Positions 1 through 8,355 of a DNA stretch of 36,092 bases are shown here, in pieces. Every line of letters begins with the position of its first letter. Position 1 is the stretch's first letter. A program made the translations under genes and the position numbers. Location: positions 1-36,092 of the forward strand of contig JBMFWG010000019.1 in the NCBI GenBank assembly GCA_049965515.1, given 5' to 3'. Source of the DNA: UBA4572 sp049965515. GTDB lineage: Bacteria; Nitrospirota; Leptospirillia; Leptospirillales; Leptospirillaceae. The notes under the pieces are model-generated. The model did not search any database. It was not told the DNA's origin and saw nothing but the letters and a program-made list of their open reading frames with translations.

Positions 1-584
1 GGAGGTGTCGTGGAGGCGGGGGGAAGTAGCGGTGGCGACGCCTCGGGGGCGGTGGCCGGAGGGTCCGCGGGGGAAACGGCTGCCCCCCCCGCCTTGTCGA
101 TTGCCTGCTCCTCCCGTACGGCGGCCGCCATCTCTTCGCCCGCCGGCTCCTCTTTCGCCCCCTCTGCGGAGCCCGTATCCTCCCCCCACTGAAGGAGAAG
201 GTCGAGCTTCATGTTGATCCCCTCAATATCGACGTCGGCCTGTTCTCCGGTCTTGACCTCATTCACCAGAACCTTGAGAGCGTCCATCGCCTCGAGAATG
301 ATGTCGATGACGGCCGGTTCAGCCCGCATGTTTCCGCTTCTGAGCTGGTTCAGCACGTTCTCGGCATGATGGGCAACCTCGACAATCCGGGTCAATCCGA
401 TGAAGCCGGCGGAACCTTTGATGCTGTGAGCTGTCCGAAAGATCTCGTTAAGAAGTGTCTTGTCCTCCGGATTGTTTTCGAGCTGGACAAAAAAGTTGTC
501 AAGCCCTTCAAGCATTTCCGTGGCTTCCTGAAGGAAATCCTGAACAATCTCCTTCATCTCGTCGTTATCGAAGCCATCCCCCAT
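1..584 (-). CDS. cheA: CheA chemotaxis histidine kinase, N-terminal part (runs off the window)
   Basis: About 194 residues are visible. They begin with an HPt phosphotransfer domain (roughly residues 5-110) in which His53, in the context TAHSIKGSAGF, is the expected phospho-accepting histidine of CheA. A Pro/Ala/Glu-rich linker begins near residue 135 and is still running at the window edge, so the P2, dimerisation, kinase and CheW-like domains lie outside. The ATG at 584 is preceded by a good ribosome site (GGGAGGAG). CheA autophosphorylates and passes phosphate to CheY, which is encoded just upstream. A free-standing HPt protein cannot be excluded from this fragment, but the position next to cheY and the long linker favour CheA. 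Confidence 0.85.
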   Translation of the reverse strand, partial: MGDGFDNDEMKEIVQDFLQEATEMLEGLDNFFVQLENNPEDKTLLNEIFRTAHSIKGSAGFIGLTRIVEVAHHAENVLNQLRSGNMRAEPAVIDIILEAMDALKVLVNEVKTGEQADVDIEGINMKLDLLLQWGEDTGSAEGAKEEPAGEEMAAAVREEQAIDKAGGAAVSPADPPATAPEASPPLLPPASTTP

Positions 585-644
585 GACAGTCTCCTCCCGC
601 GCGTAGGAACCTTTTTTTTCGTGAACGCCCCTGAGATGACAGGT

Positions 645-1028
645 TTATTTTTCCTTAAAAATCTTCTTGATCTTTTCGTCAAGGGTCGCAACAGTAAACG
701 GCTTGACGATATAGTTCGACACCCCCGCCTTGATGGCCTCCACGATGTTTTCCTGCTTGGCTTCGGCCGTGACCATGAGAAAGGGAATGTCCTTGATTTG
801 CGGAGTCGCCCGAACCTTGCGGAGAAGATCGATTCCGGTCATATTCGGCATGTTCCAGTCGCTCACGACAAAGTCGAACTTCTCGACAGAGAGCCTCTCA
901 TAGGCCTTCTGACCATCCTCCGCCTCCTCGATATTCGTGAAGCCGATCTGGCGCAACGTATTTTTCACGATCCGGCGCATCGTGGAAAAGTCGTCCACCA
1001 CCAGAACCCTCATCCCAAAATCGATCAT
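645..1028 (-). CDS. cheY: Chemotaxis response regulator CheY
   Basis: A 127-residue single receiver domain. The acidic pocket Asp12/Asp13, phosphorylation site Asp57 (VVSDWNMP), Thr87, Tyr106 and Lys109 fall at essentially the same numbers as in enterobacterial CheY. There is no output domain, so phospho-CheY is expected to act by binding the flagellar switch (FliM/FliN). The ATG at 1028 has a clean AAGGAG ribosome site six bases upstream. The gene sits 70 bases after fliA and 60 bases before cheA, so it probably belongs to the same transcript, possibly with extra input from a sigma-28-like site in the upstream gap. Identification is firm; a stand-alone receiver for another pathway is less likely given the neighbours. 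Confidence 0.95.
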   Translation of the reverse strand: MIDFGMRVLVVDDFSTMRRIVKNTLRQIGFTNIEEAEDGQKAYERLSVEKFDFVVSDWNMPNMTGIDLLRKVRATPQIKDIPFLMVTAEAKQENIVEAIKAGVSNYIVKPFTVATLDEKIKKIFKEK

Positions 1029-1082
1029 TGAAACTCCTTCCCCGAAGGCATTGGGGGAGCCGGAAGGCCTCCCTTTAAGAAC

Positions 1083-1090
1083 TTATCGGA
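1083..1090 (-). promoter_or_regulatory. Possible sigma-28 (FliA) -10 element before cheY
   Basis: On the minus strand these bases read TCCGATAA, one mismatch from the FliA -10 consensus GCCGATAA, about 55 bases upstream of the cheY start. No convincing TAAA -35 box is present at the usual spacing, so this is only a candidate. Control of cheY by the sigma factor encoded just upstream would make biological sense. Confidence 0.3.
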
Positions 1091-1098
1091 CAGATGTG

Positions 1099-1962
1099 TC
1101 ATTTTCCTGAGCGTTGTTTCTTTGGCTGACGGGAAGAGGCCGGGTGGCGCTCATCAAGGATCCTTCGGATCTCCCGAAGGGCCTGGGAGTGGATCTGGGA
1201 GACCCGCGACTCGCTCACATCCAGAACCTGCGCGACCTCTTTCATCGTCAGTTCTTCATAGTAATAAAGGGTCAGGACGAGGCGATGCTTCTCCGGCAAA
1301 GAATCGAGGGCTCCTGCCAAGGCATCGAGGGCTTCGCCGTGAAGAAGCCGGGAAAGGGGGTCTTCCCCCTTTGGTCCCGGAAGGTGGTCCCCCAGGGATT
1401 CTCCCTCCGTTTCATCCGGACCGAAGGCCTCGTCGAGGGAGAGGACCGGATGGGGATCGATCTCCCAAAGGAGAGTGTCGAGATCCTCCAGGGAGAGACC
1501 GAGGCGAGCTGCCAGCTCGGCATCGTCGGGGTGGCGCCCCAATTCCCGCTCCAGTGCCTCCCGGGCCATTTGAACATCGCCCTGCTTTTCCCGGACTGAT
1601 CTCGGCACCCAATCCATGGACCTGATTTCATCAAGCATGGCGCCACGTATCCGATGCTCTGCCATGGTCTTGAACTTGAGTCCCCGGGAGGGGTCAAACC
1701 TGCGGGCACTTTCAACCAGGCTATGGAGGCCAACGCTGATGAGGTCTTCAACCCCCAACTCCGGCGGAAGCCGGTGGGCGTAGCGCATGGCATGGTACTT
1801 GATCGTGCCGGCAAACTCCTTGATCATCTGGTCGTCAAGTTCCAAGGTCATCTCTCCGCAATCCGACTCGTCTGGGCCCTCACATCCTGTTGCTCCCGAC
1901 GGCGTCTTTTCCGCCTCCCGGACGTCTGGATAAACTTTTTCCCTTCCCGTTATTCTATCCAT
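1099..1962 (-). CDS. fliA: Flagellar sigma factor FliA (sigma-28)
   Basis: A 287-residue FliA/WhiG-type sigma factor. Region 2 covers about residues 45-125, with the strongly diagnostic stretch RGAMLDEIRSMDWVPRSVR at about 107-125. Region 3 follows, and region 4 (about 222-270) contains the helix-turn-helix MKEVAQVLDVSESRVSQIH. It directs RNA polymerase to late flagellar promoters. The first ~37 residues are an unconserved extension: the ATG at 1962 lacks a clear ribosome site. A second in-frame ATG at 1851, preceded closely by GGAG, would give about 250 residues, the usual family length, so the true start is uncertain. It follows flhG by 62 bases. No FlgM anti-sigma gene is visible here. Confidence 0.93.
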   Translation of the reverse strand: MDRITGREKVYPDVREAEKTPSGATGCEGPDESDCGEMTLELDDQMIKEFAGTIKYHAMRYAHRLPPELGVEDLISVGLHSLVESARRFDPSRGLKFKTMAEHRIRGAMLDEIRSMDWVPRSVREKQGDVQMAREALERELGRHPDDAELAARLGLSLEDLDTLLWEIDPHPVLSLDEAFGPDETEGESLGDHLPGPKGEDPLSRLLHGEALDALAGALDSLPEKHRLVLTLYYYEELTMKEVAQVLDVSESRVSQIHSQALREIRRILDERHPASSRQPKKQRSGK

Positions 1963-2003
1963 TCGACCAAGACTTCACAATAAGCTAATAAGCTTAATGC
2001 ACC

Positions 2004-2015
2004 TTCCGGCCGGAA
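2004..2015. repeat. Perfect 12-base palindrome in the flhG-fliA gap
   Basis: TTCCGGCCGGAA is a perfect inverted repeat in the 62-base gap between flhG and fliA. It has no loop and no T run on either strand, so it is not a classical terminator. It could be a protein-binding site or chance. Function unknown. Confidence 0.3.
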
Positions 2016-2024
2016 TGGCCTCCG

Positions 2025-2918
2025 TTAGGGGGTTCCTGCCCCAGGATGATTTCCAGACTCAATCAGACGCTTCATCCAGAGTCCCACCCCGCCCTCTCCA
2101 CCAGAACGGGGAGGCCGGGAGAGGAGCGTTCGAACGACTTGCTCCATCGACTTTGAAAAAGGAGCCCCCGGAAGCATCTCTGACACAGCCCGCTGGGCGC
2201 GGACCGCCTGGGTCAGGGAAGGATCGGCGGGGAGGTGGCCGGCAAAGGACAGCGAGAGGCCGGGAAGGTAGCTGTCCGCGACCTTCGACACCAGGTCAAA
2301 GAGGGCCACTCCCTCCTGACGATCCCGAACCATGTTGGCCAAGAAGAGAAAAGGCTTTTCAGGCTGTCGTCGGAAAAGGACCTTCATCAGGGCGAAGGCA
2401 TCGGTGCGACTCGTCGGCTCGGGTGTCACGACGACGACCGTCTCACGACTGGCAAGATTGAAGGTCAGGACATTTTCGGAGATTCCGGCACCGGTATCGA
2501 TGAGGAGAATATCGAGATCGAGGGAAAGGTTCTCGAACTCTTCGAGAAGAAGCATGTTCTGTTCAGGAGTGAGACTCGTCATCTCCTCCACTCCCGAGGC
2601 GGCGGGAAGGATCAGGATTCCTCCCGGCCCCTTCACCAAAATCTCGGGAAGATGCTTCTTTCCTTCCAGAACATCCTGGAGGGTATGCGCCGGTCGGATA
2701 TTGAAGAGGACATCCATGTTGCCGAGCCCCAGATCGGCATCAAGCACCATGACCCGAAGGCCAAATCGGGTCGCCATGAGATAGGCCATGTTCGCCGACA
2801 CATTTGTCTTGCCAACTCCCCCCTTCCCGCTGGTAATGGAGATCACCCGCGGAAGAGGGAGTCGTCTGCCTCCGGGAGACCCGTCGTCTCCCCCCCTAAG
2901 CCCGGACGCCTGATCCAT
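2025..2918 (-). CDS. flhG: MinD-like ATPase FlhG (FleN/YlxH), flagellar number regulator
   Basis: A ParA/MinD-family ATPase of 297 residues. The deviant Walker A motif KGGVGKT (about residue 33) follows the N-terminal segment MDQASGLR, which matches the DQAxxLR motif by which FlhG stimulates the FlhF GTPase in other bacteria. DADLGLGNMD and LLIDTGAGI are the Walker A' and B regions. FlhG limits flagellar number and, as FleN in Pseudomonas, antagonises FleQ; a FleQ-like protein is encoded in this window. The gene overlaps the 3' end of flhF by 23 bases, implying translational coupling. I chose the ATG at 2918 over the GTG one codon earlier because GGAG is better spaced from it. Confidence 0.93.
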   Translation of the reverse strand: MDQASGLRGGDDGSPGGRRLPLPRVISITSGKGGVGKTNVSANMAYLMATRFGLRVMVLDADLGLGNMDVLFNIRPAHTLQDVLEGKKHLPEILVKGPGGILILPAASGVEEMTSLTPEQNMLLLEEFENLSLDLDILLIDTGAGISENVLTFNLASRETVVVVTPEPTSRTDAFALMKVLFRRQPEKPFLFLANMVRDRQEGVALFDLVSKVADSYLPGLSLSFAGHLPADPSLTQAVRAQRAVSEMLPGAPFSKSMEQVVRTLLSRPPRSGGEGGVGLWMKRLIESGNHPGAGTP

Positions 2919-4086
2919 CACGACTCCATCCTTCGATCATCCATTCTGCAAGGCGACCTCCGTGGGCCACCTCGATGTCTTCAGGGACCTTCTGTCCCGT
3001 CGTCACATAGGAGACGGGAAGTCGGCCATGGGCCAAAAGTCCGTACAAAGATCCCAGAGTGTCTGTTTCGTCAATCTTCGTCACGACAAGGGCCTCCGGT
3101 CTGATCTTCTGGTAGGCGGCTGACATTCGCTCGAGATCACGGGCCTTCTGTCCTGCCGAGACCACCAAAACGACAGAAAGATCATATGCCTGACCCGAAG
3201 AAAGGATGGACAGGAAGGGGAGGAGCTCCTCGCCTCCCCCTTCGGATCGACCGGCCGAGTCCACCAAAATGACGTCGTTTTCCGAAAGACGCCCGATCGC
3301 TCCGGAGAGCCGGGACGCCGTATTGGCCACTTCGACCGGCACTCCCATGAGGTCTCCGTAAATTTTGAGCTGCTCCACGGCCCCGATACGGTAGGTGTCA
3401 AGGTTCAGAAGGCCGACGCGTTTTCTGTGGCGGGCGACAAGGCCGGCTCCGATCTTGGCAACGGTCGTGGTTTTTCCAACGCCGGTGGGGCCAACAAAGA
3501 GGACCACCTTGGGACGACCCGGACGCCCTTCTGCGGTAAAAAGTGATCCTGTGACATCAATCTTCTGGGAGACAAGAAACTGGAGAAGGGATCGGACCTG
3601 GGAAGGAGTCCACTCGACGGGCTGATAGGAGAGCAGGCGAAAGCCCTCAAGAATTTCCAGGCGGTCCTGTTCCGAAAACCCTGCGTCGACAAGAACTCTT
3701 TCGGCCTCCTCTTCCGGATTGAAGGGCGGAGAGAGGGGAGCGCCTCCTCCGTCCGACGCGGCACCGACACGGGCTATCAAGTCCCGAAGTGTCTGGGAAG
3801 CCCCCGGTCCCCATTCCCGCTCCATCCGGTCGATCATGTCCCGGAGGGCCTCCATCTCGGAGAGGCGCAGGCCGTCGGGCGACTCATCCGGGCCCCCCGG
3901 AAGGTGCTGGGCCCAGGGAGGGTCGATCTGCGGAAGACCGGCGGTCACAACGACCCCCTCCTTGCCTCCACCCACGACATCAGACGCCTTTCGGGAAGAG
4001 AGGATCACCGCCTCTCCTCCCAACTCTTTCTTGACCTTCTTCAGGGCGTCGTTCATGTCGACCCCCTCGAACGTCTTGATCAACAT
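2896..4086 (-). CDS. flhF: SRP-type GTPase FlhF, flagellar placement protein
   Basis: A 396-residue protein with a variable basic/acidic N-terminal B domain (about 1-120), a helical N domain, and a C-terminal NG GTPase domain: P-loop GPTGVGKT at about 199-206, DTYRIGAVEQLKIYG, the G3 region VDSAGRS (Ser where DTAGR is more usual) and the G4 region TKIDETDTLG. FlhF recruits early flagellar components to the cell pole and works with FlhG, whose gene overlaps it. The ATG at 4086 has a GGAGG ribosome site eight bases upstream and lies three bases after the flhA stop. The flhA-flhF-flhG-fliA-cheY order is typical of polarly flagellated bacteria. Confidence 0.95.
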   Translation of the reverse strand: MLIKTFEGVDMNDALKKVKKELGGEAVILSSRKASDVVGGGKEGVVVTAGLPQIDPPWAQHLPGGPDESPDGLRLSEMEALRDMIDRMEREWGPGASQTLRDLIARVGAASDGGGAPLSPPFNPEEEAERVLVDAGFSEQDRLEILEGFRLLSYQPVEWTPSQVRSLLQFLVSQKIDVTGSLFTAEGRPGRPKVVLFVGPTGVGKTTTVAKIGAGLVARHRKRVGLLNLDTYRIGAVEQLKIYGDLMGVPVEVANTASRLSGAIGRLSENDVILVDSAGRSEGGGEELLPFLSILSSGQAYDLSVVLVVSAGQKARDLERMSAAYQKIRPEALVVTKIDETDTLGSLYGLLAHGRLPVSYVTTGQKVPEDIEVAHGGRLAEWMIEGWSRDGSGVRA

Positions 4087-4089
4087 CCT

Positions 4090-6174
4090 CTATGCCTCCT
4101 GATATCGTACGACATCCGACGACTGAATCGAAATATCCGCCGGTATCTCCTGGGGAGAAAGGACGGGAAGGGAGGGAAAATATCTCTCCACCAGCCGTCG
4201 GACCCCGAAACGGGCCTGGGGAGCCACGAGCAGAACCGCCTGAACTCCCTTTTTCCCCTGGGTCTCAAGAACCCGTCCCAGATTGGTGAGCAATTTCTGG
4301 ACCAACCCCGGATCAAGGGCCAGGGGACGTCCGGTCCCCCCCCCACCGGAAGAAAGCGTTTTCTGGAGGAGCTCCTCCCAACGACCGTCGAAACTGATCA
4401 CCGGAAGCTGGCGACTCCGGCCGACAAGGTAAGGGTTCACGATCGTCCGCCCCAGGGACTGTCGAACCCCTTCGGCCAGAAGCGAGACATCCTTGGGATC
4501 CCGCCCTGCGGCAATCTGGTCGGAGAGGCTCTCGAGGATTGTCCGCATGTCCCGGATGGAGACCCTTTCGGAGAGAAGGGCGTGGAGAACCGAGACAAGG
4601 GTTCCGAGGTTGATCTGCCCCGGAACAAGGTCCTCCACCAGTTTGGGGTAATCCTTGGCCAAGGCATCGAGGAGTCTCTGCGTCTCCTGACGCCCCACCA
4701 GCTCGTCTGCATGGGATCGCAGAATCTCTGTCAGATGCGTGGCGAGCACGGTGACCGGGTCGACAACGGTGAGCCCCTCCGACTCAGCCGCCTCCTGCAT
4801 GTCCGGAGAGATCCACCGCGCAGGAAGGCCGAATGTCGGTTCCTTGACAGGGATGCCAGAAATCCCCTCACCCCCACCACCGCCGGCATTCATGGCCAGC
4901 ATGAATCCGGGCTTGAGCTCCCAGCGCCCCACGGGGTTTCCCTTGAGAAGGATCATGTACTCTTCCGGTTTGAGCTGAAGATTGTCACGAATGTGGATAG
5001 GCGGAATGATGATCCCCAGCTCTCCCGCAAGCTGCCGGCGGATCCCCTTGATCCGTTCGGTCAGGTCTCCTCCTTCCCCGCCTTCCACAAGGCTCACCAG
5101 TCCGTATCCCACGTTAATCTCAAGCATGTCGAGCGCGAGAAACTGTTCGATGTTTTCCGCCGGAGGCGGGGCCTTCGCCTCTTCTTCCTTCCGAAGATCC
5201 TCGGTCTTTTTCCGGCTTCGGCTCACCGACATGGCGGCTCCCCCAATCAACCCTCCCATCATCAGAAAGGCCAGATGGGGAAGACCCGGAACAGCCGCAA
5301 GAAAGAGCAGGATCGCCGAGGCTCCTCCCAGGGCCCGGCTCCGGGAAAAGACTTGCTCCTGCATATCCTTCCCGAGCTCATTCTGGGAAGACGAGCGGGT
5401 CACGACGATACCGGCCGCAACGCTGACGATGAGGGCGGGGATCTGCGCCACGAGCCCTTCGCCGATGGTCAGAAGGGTGTAAACCTGAAGGGCATCCCCC
5501 ACAGGCATTCCCATGAGGACCGTCCCAATGATGAGGCCGCCCACAATGTTGATGAAAAGGATCAGGACCGCCGCAATGGCATCACCCCGAACGAATTTGG
5601 AGGCGCCGTCCATGGCCCCGTAAAACTCCGACTCCCGGGTCAGATCTTTCCGTCGCTTCCGGGCCTCTTCCTCCTTGATCGCGCCGGAATTAAGGTCGGC
5701 ATCGATGGCCATTTGCTTTCCTGGCAAGGCATCGAGGGTGAATCGGGCCGCGACCTCGGCGATACGTCCGGCTCCCCGGGTCACCACCACAAAGTTGATC
5801 ACCACGAAGATCAGAAAGATGACAAGGCCGACCGCATAGGATCCTCCGATCACAAACCGGCCGAAGGACTCGATCACATGTCCCGCCGCTACGGTTCCGT
5901 TCTGTCCATGGAGGAGGATCAGGCGCGTGCTGGCGACGTTGAGGGAGAGGCGAAAGAGTGTTGCCAGAAGGAGAATCGTGGGGAAGAGGTTGAATTCAAG
6001 GATGGAGCGGGTGGTCAGCGCCACCAGGAGAATGACGAGCGAAAAGGCGATATTGGTCGACAGGAGGAGGTCGAGCATAAAGGAGGGCAAGGGAACAATC
6101 ATGATGGAAAGAAGCCCCACCACCCCGACAAAGACCAGAATGTCGGCCATCCGGCCGGCAAAGAACGACTTCAT
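4090..6174 (-). CDS. flhA: Flagellar export gate protein FlhA
   Basis: 694 residues, normal for FlhA. The N-terminal half is membrane-embedded (about eight hydrophobic segments within residues 1-315) and contains the FHIPEP-family signature around LDALPGKQMAIDADLNSG. After a charged linker rich in Lys/Glu (about 320-345) comes the large cytoplasmic domain that docks chaperone-substrate complexes and the FliH-FliI-FliJ ATPase. FlhA forms a nonameric ring in the flagellar type III export apparatus, where it couples the proton motive force to secretion. The ATG at 6174 has a GGGAG site and lies three bases after the flhB stop. No anomalies are seen. Confidence 0.97.
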   Translation of the reverse strand: MKSFFAGRMADILVFVGVVGLLSIMIVPLPSFMLDLLLSTNIAFSLVILLVALTTRSILEFNLFPTILLLATLFRLSLNVASTRLILLHGQNGTVAAGHVIESFGRFVIGGSYAVGLVIFLIFVVINFVVVTRGAGRIAEVAARFTLDALPGKQMAIDADLNSGAIKEEEARKRRKDLTRESEFYGAMDGASKFVRGDAIAAVLILFINIVGGLIIGTVLMGMPVGDALQVYTLLTIGEGLVAQIPALIVSVAAGIVVTRSSSQNELGKDMQEQVFSRSRALGGASAILLFLAAVPGLPHLAFLMMGGLIGGAAMSVSRSRKKTEDLRKEEEAKAPPPAENIEQFLALDMLEINVGYGLVSLVEGGEGGDLTERIKGIRRQLAGELGIIIPPIHIRDNLQLKPEEYMILLKGNPVGRWELKPGFMLAMNAGGGGGEGISGIPVKEPTFGLPARWISPDMQEAAESEGLTVVDPVTVLATHLTEILRSHADELVGRQETQRLLDALAKDYPKLVEDLVPGQINLGTLVSVLHALLSERVSIRDMRTILESLSDQIAAGRDPKDVSLLAEGVRQSLGRTIVNPYLVGRSRQLPVISFDGRWEELLQKTLSSGGGGTGRPLALDPGLVQKLLTNLGRVLETQGKKGVQAVLLVAPQARFGVRRLVERYFPSLPVLSPQEIPADISIQSSDVVRYQEA

Positions 6175-6177
6175 GGA

Positions 6178-7275
6178 CTACGACTCCCTGACTGGCCGAA
6201 GAGGAATATTTCCTCCGGAGCGCTGATAGAGGATGGACAGGATCCGGGCCACGGCCTCGTAAAAGGCCAAGGGGATTTCACGGTCGAGCGGGCACTCCCG
6301 GAAAAGCCCCCGCGCCGTGGGGGGATCCTCGACCACCGGAACGCCGACCTCCCGGGCAATCTCCCGGATGCGGAAGGCCACCTCGTCGGCCCCCTTGGCC
6401 ACCACGACCGGCGCCGCCATGCTTTCAGGATGGTATTTAAGGACCACGGCAAAGTGGGTGGGGTTGGTGATCACCACTGTCGCATCCTTGATCTTTGACA
6501 TCATACGACGGCGAGCCATGGCCCGCTGGATCGAGCGGACGCGGGCCCGGACGTGGGGATCTCCTTCGGTCTCCTTTGTCTCTTCCTTGATTTCGGTGCG
6601 GGTCATGCGCAACCCTCGCATCATCATGAATCTCTGGAAGAGATAGTCTCCTATGGCCAGTGCGGCATAGAGCGGCAGAAAGGAGACCAGCACCACGAAG
6701 GTGAAGTGGTAGAGGGCCCCCACCATCCGGTGGGCCCCGGTCTCCATAAGCGCCGGAAGGGTCATCCAGTCCTGCTTCAACGCATAAAAAAGGATCAGAA
6801 GTGAGACCACAACCTTGATCGTGTACCGGAGAAGCTCCTCCAGTGCGCGCCAGGAAAGGATACGCTTGACCCCCTGGGAGGGAGAGACCCTGTTCCACTT
6901 GATGGCGGCAGCCTTCGGGCTCAGGATGATCCCCCCCTGGACAATATAGGCCGCCACACCGAAGACAAGGAATCCGCCCAGAAGGGGGAAGGTTCTTCCC
7001 ATCTCGTGAAAGACAATCCCTTTCACAAAGGGCGTGATCGCATCGGGAGTCAGGGAGATCTCCCCTGAATGACGGAGGAAGTAGGACATGTCGTCCCGAA
7101 GCCCGACGACGAGGCGTGTTCCGTAGCTGGCCATCAAAACGAGCGATGCTGCCAGAAAAAAGAAATATCCGACCTCACGGCTGCGGGCGACCTGTCCTTC
7201 TTCACGCGCCTTCTCAAGACGTCGGCTTGTGGGCTCTTCCTGTCTTAGCTGTCCGTCGTTCTCATTGTCCGCCAT
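6178..7275 (-). CDS. flhB: Flagellar export switch protein FlhB
   Basis: A 365-residue protein with the typical N-terminal stretch EEPTSRRLEKAREEGQVARSREV, four transmembrane segments between about residues 35 and 215, and a cytoplasmic domain carrying the autocleavage motif NPTH (Asn271-Pro272). Cleavage there switches export from rod/hook to filament substrates, in conjunction with the hook-length ruler FliK, also encoded in this window. The start at 7275 overlaps the end of fliR by 14 bases. The length is normal and all key residues are present. Confidence 0.97.
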   Translation of the reverse strand: MADNENDGQLRQEEPTSRRLEKAREEGQVARSREVGYFFFLAASLVLMASYGTRLVVGLRDDMSYFLRHSGEISLTPDAITPFVKGIVFHEMGRTFPLLGGFLVFGVAAYIVQGGIILSPKAAAIKWNRVSPSQGVKRILSWRALEELLRYTIKVVVSLLILFYALKQDWMTLPALMETGAHRMVGALYHFTFVVLVSFLPLYAALAIGDYLFQRFMMMRGLRMTRTEIKEETKETEGDPHVRARVRSIQRAMARRRMMSKIKDATVVITNPTHFAVVLKYHPESMAAPVVVAKGADEVAFRIREIAREVGVPVVEDPPTARGLFRECPLDREIPLAFYEAVARILSILYQRSGGNIPLRPVRES

Positions 7276-8071
7276 GGTCCGCCATCACTCTCAGAAGATC
7301 ATCGAGGGTCGGGGAGATCTGCCCCATCGCCTCTCCCAGAACCGTCCCTAAAAAGGGAAGCCCCAGGATCGTAAGAAGCAGCCCCCCCAGCACCATCACC
7401 GGCAACCCCAGGGAGATGAGGTTCATCTGGGGCATCATCTTGGAGAGAAATCCCAGGACAAGGTTCAGGATGATTCCCCCCACGATGAAGGGAGAAGCAA
7501 GAACCAGGCCAAGCGACATCATCCGGCCAAAGAGGTGGGCGATCCCGGAAAAATAGCTCCCGGAAAAACTCGCTCCTCCCACCCCCACCACATCATACGA
7601 GCGCGCCAGGGCCCACAGCATGGCATACTGGGCATTTGTCGCCAAAAAAATGAGGAAAGCGATCTGCGTCTGAAAGTTTCCGAGCAGGGGAACTTCGGCC
7701 ACCCCCAAAGGATTGATCACATCGACAATCCCGAATCCTGCCTGGACGCCGGCGAGCTGTCCTCCCAGGGCCACGGCGGCAAAGACGAGGTAGGCGGCAA
7801 ATCCCATGGAGACTCCGACAACAAATTCGGTCAGGATGGAGAGCAGAAGGGAATCATATCCCGTTTCATGAAAGTCCACCCGACCTCCCACGACCGGGAA
7901 CAGGAGGGCTGAGAGGGCCACGGCCACAAGGGCCTTCACCTTCGTCGGCACGGCCCGCGAGTTGAAGGCGGGCATGGCAATGAGCACCCCGCTTGTTCGG
8001 GAGAGGATCAGGACGAAGAGCTCCGGATCCCATCGCGACAGGGAGAAGAGGGAGAGGAACGGACTATTCAC
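7262..8071 (-). CDS. fliR: Flagellar export gate protein FliR
   Basis: A 269-residue very hydrophobic membrane protein with about six transmembrane segments. It includes the conserved region FELFVLILSRTSGVLIAMPAF-like near the N terminus (here from about residue 17) and GGQLAGVQAGFGIVDVINP in the middle. With FliP and FliQ it forms the core of the export gate. Translation starts at a GTG whose following A forms a GTGA overlap with the fliQ stop, indicating coupling; the 3' end overlaps flhB. Confidence 0.95.
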   Translation of the reverse strand: MNSPFLSLFSLSRWDPELFVLILSRTSGVLIAMPAFNSRAVPTKVKALVAVALSALLFPVVGGRVDFHETGYDSLLLSILTEFVVGVSMGFAAYLVFAAVALGGQLAGVQAGFGIVDVINPLGVAEVPLLGNFQTQIAFLIFLATNAQYAMLWALARSYDVVGVGGASFSGSYFSGIAHLFGRMMSLGLVLASPFIVGGIILNLVLGFLSKMMPQMNLISLGLPVMVLGGLLLTILGLPFLGTVLGEAMGQISPTLDDLLRVMADHGGQ

Positions 8072-8337
8072 CGTACAAGCCCAGGAAGGCTGGCAAAGAT
8101 ATCATGGGTATAGTCCACCATAAGACGGACCATCCAGGGCATTAAGGCCAGGAGAACCCCTCCCACCGCGGCCACCTTGGGGAGAAAGGAGAGGGTCATC
8201 TCGTTGATCTGGGTCACCGCCTGGAGAAGGCTCACGACCACCCCGACGACAAGGCTCACAAGCAGGATCGGAAGCGTAATCACCAGGGCGATCCGCATCG
8301 CCTCATGGGTCAGATCAACCGCTGTCTGGATCTCCAC
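8068..8337 (-). CDS. fliQ: Flagellar export gate protein FliQ
   Basis: An 89-residue protein with two transmembrane hairpin helices, the normal size for FliQ. It contains the characteristic LLQAVTQINEMTLSFLPKV segment between the helices. It packs around FliP/FliR in the export gate. It starts at GTG 8337 with AAAGGAG seven bases upstream, 18 bases after the fliP stop, and overlaps fliR by four bases. Confidence 0.96.
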   Translation of the reverse strand: MEIQTAVDLTHEAMRIALVITLPILLVSLVVGVVVSLLQAVTQINEMTLSFLPKVAAVGGVLLALMPWMVRLMVDYTHDIFASLPGLVR

Positions 8338-8355
8338 GGAAGGACTCCTTTCGGT

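Noticed and set aside
366..1031. 221-codon open frame on the plus strand
   Set aside because: Fully covered by cheA and cheY on the other strand, whose key residues are intact.
3904..6498. 864-codon open frame on the plus strand
   Set aside because: It runs antisense across flhF, flhA and flhB, is highly charged and low in conserved motifs, and the minus-strand genes are unmistakable. It is a high-GC antisense shadow.
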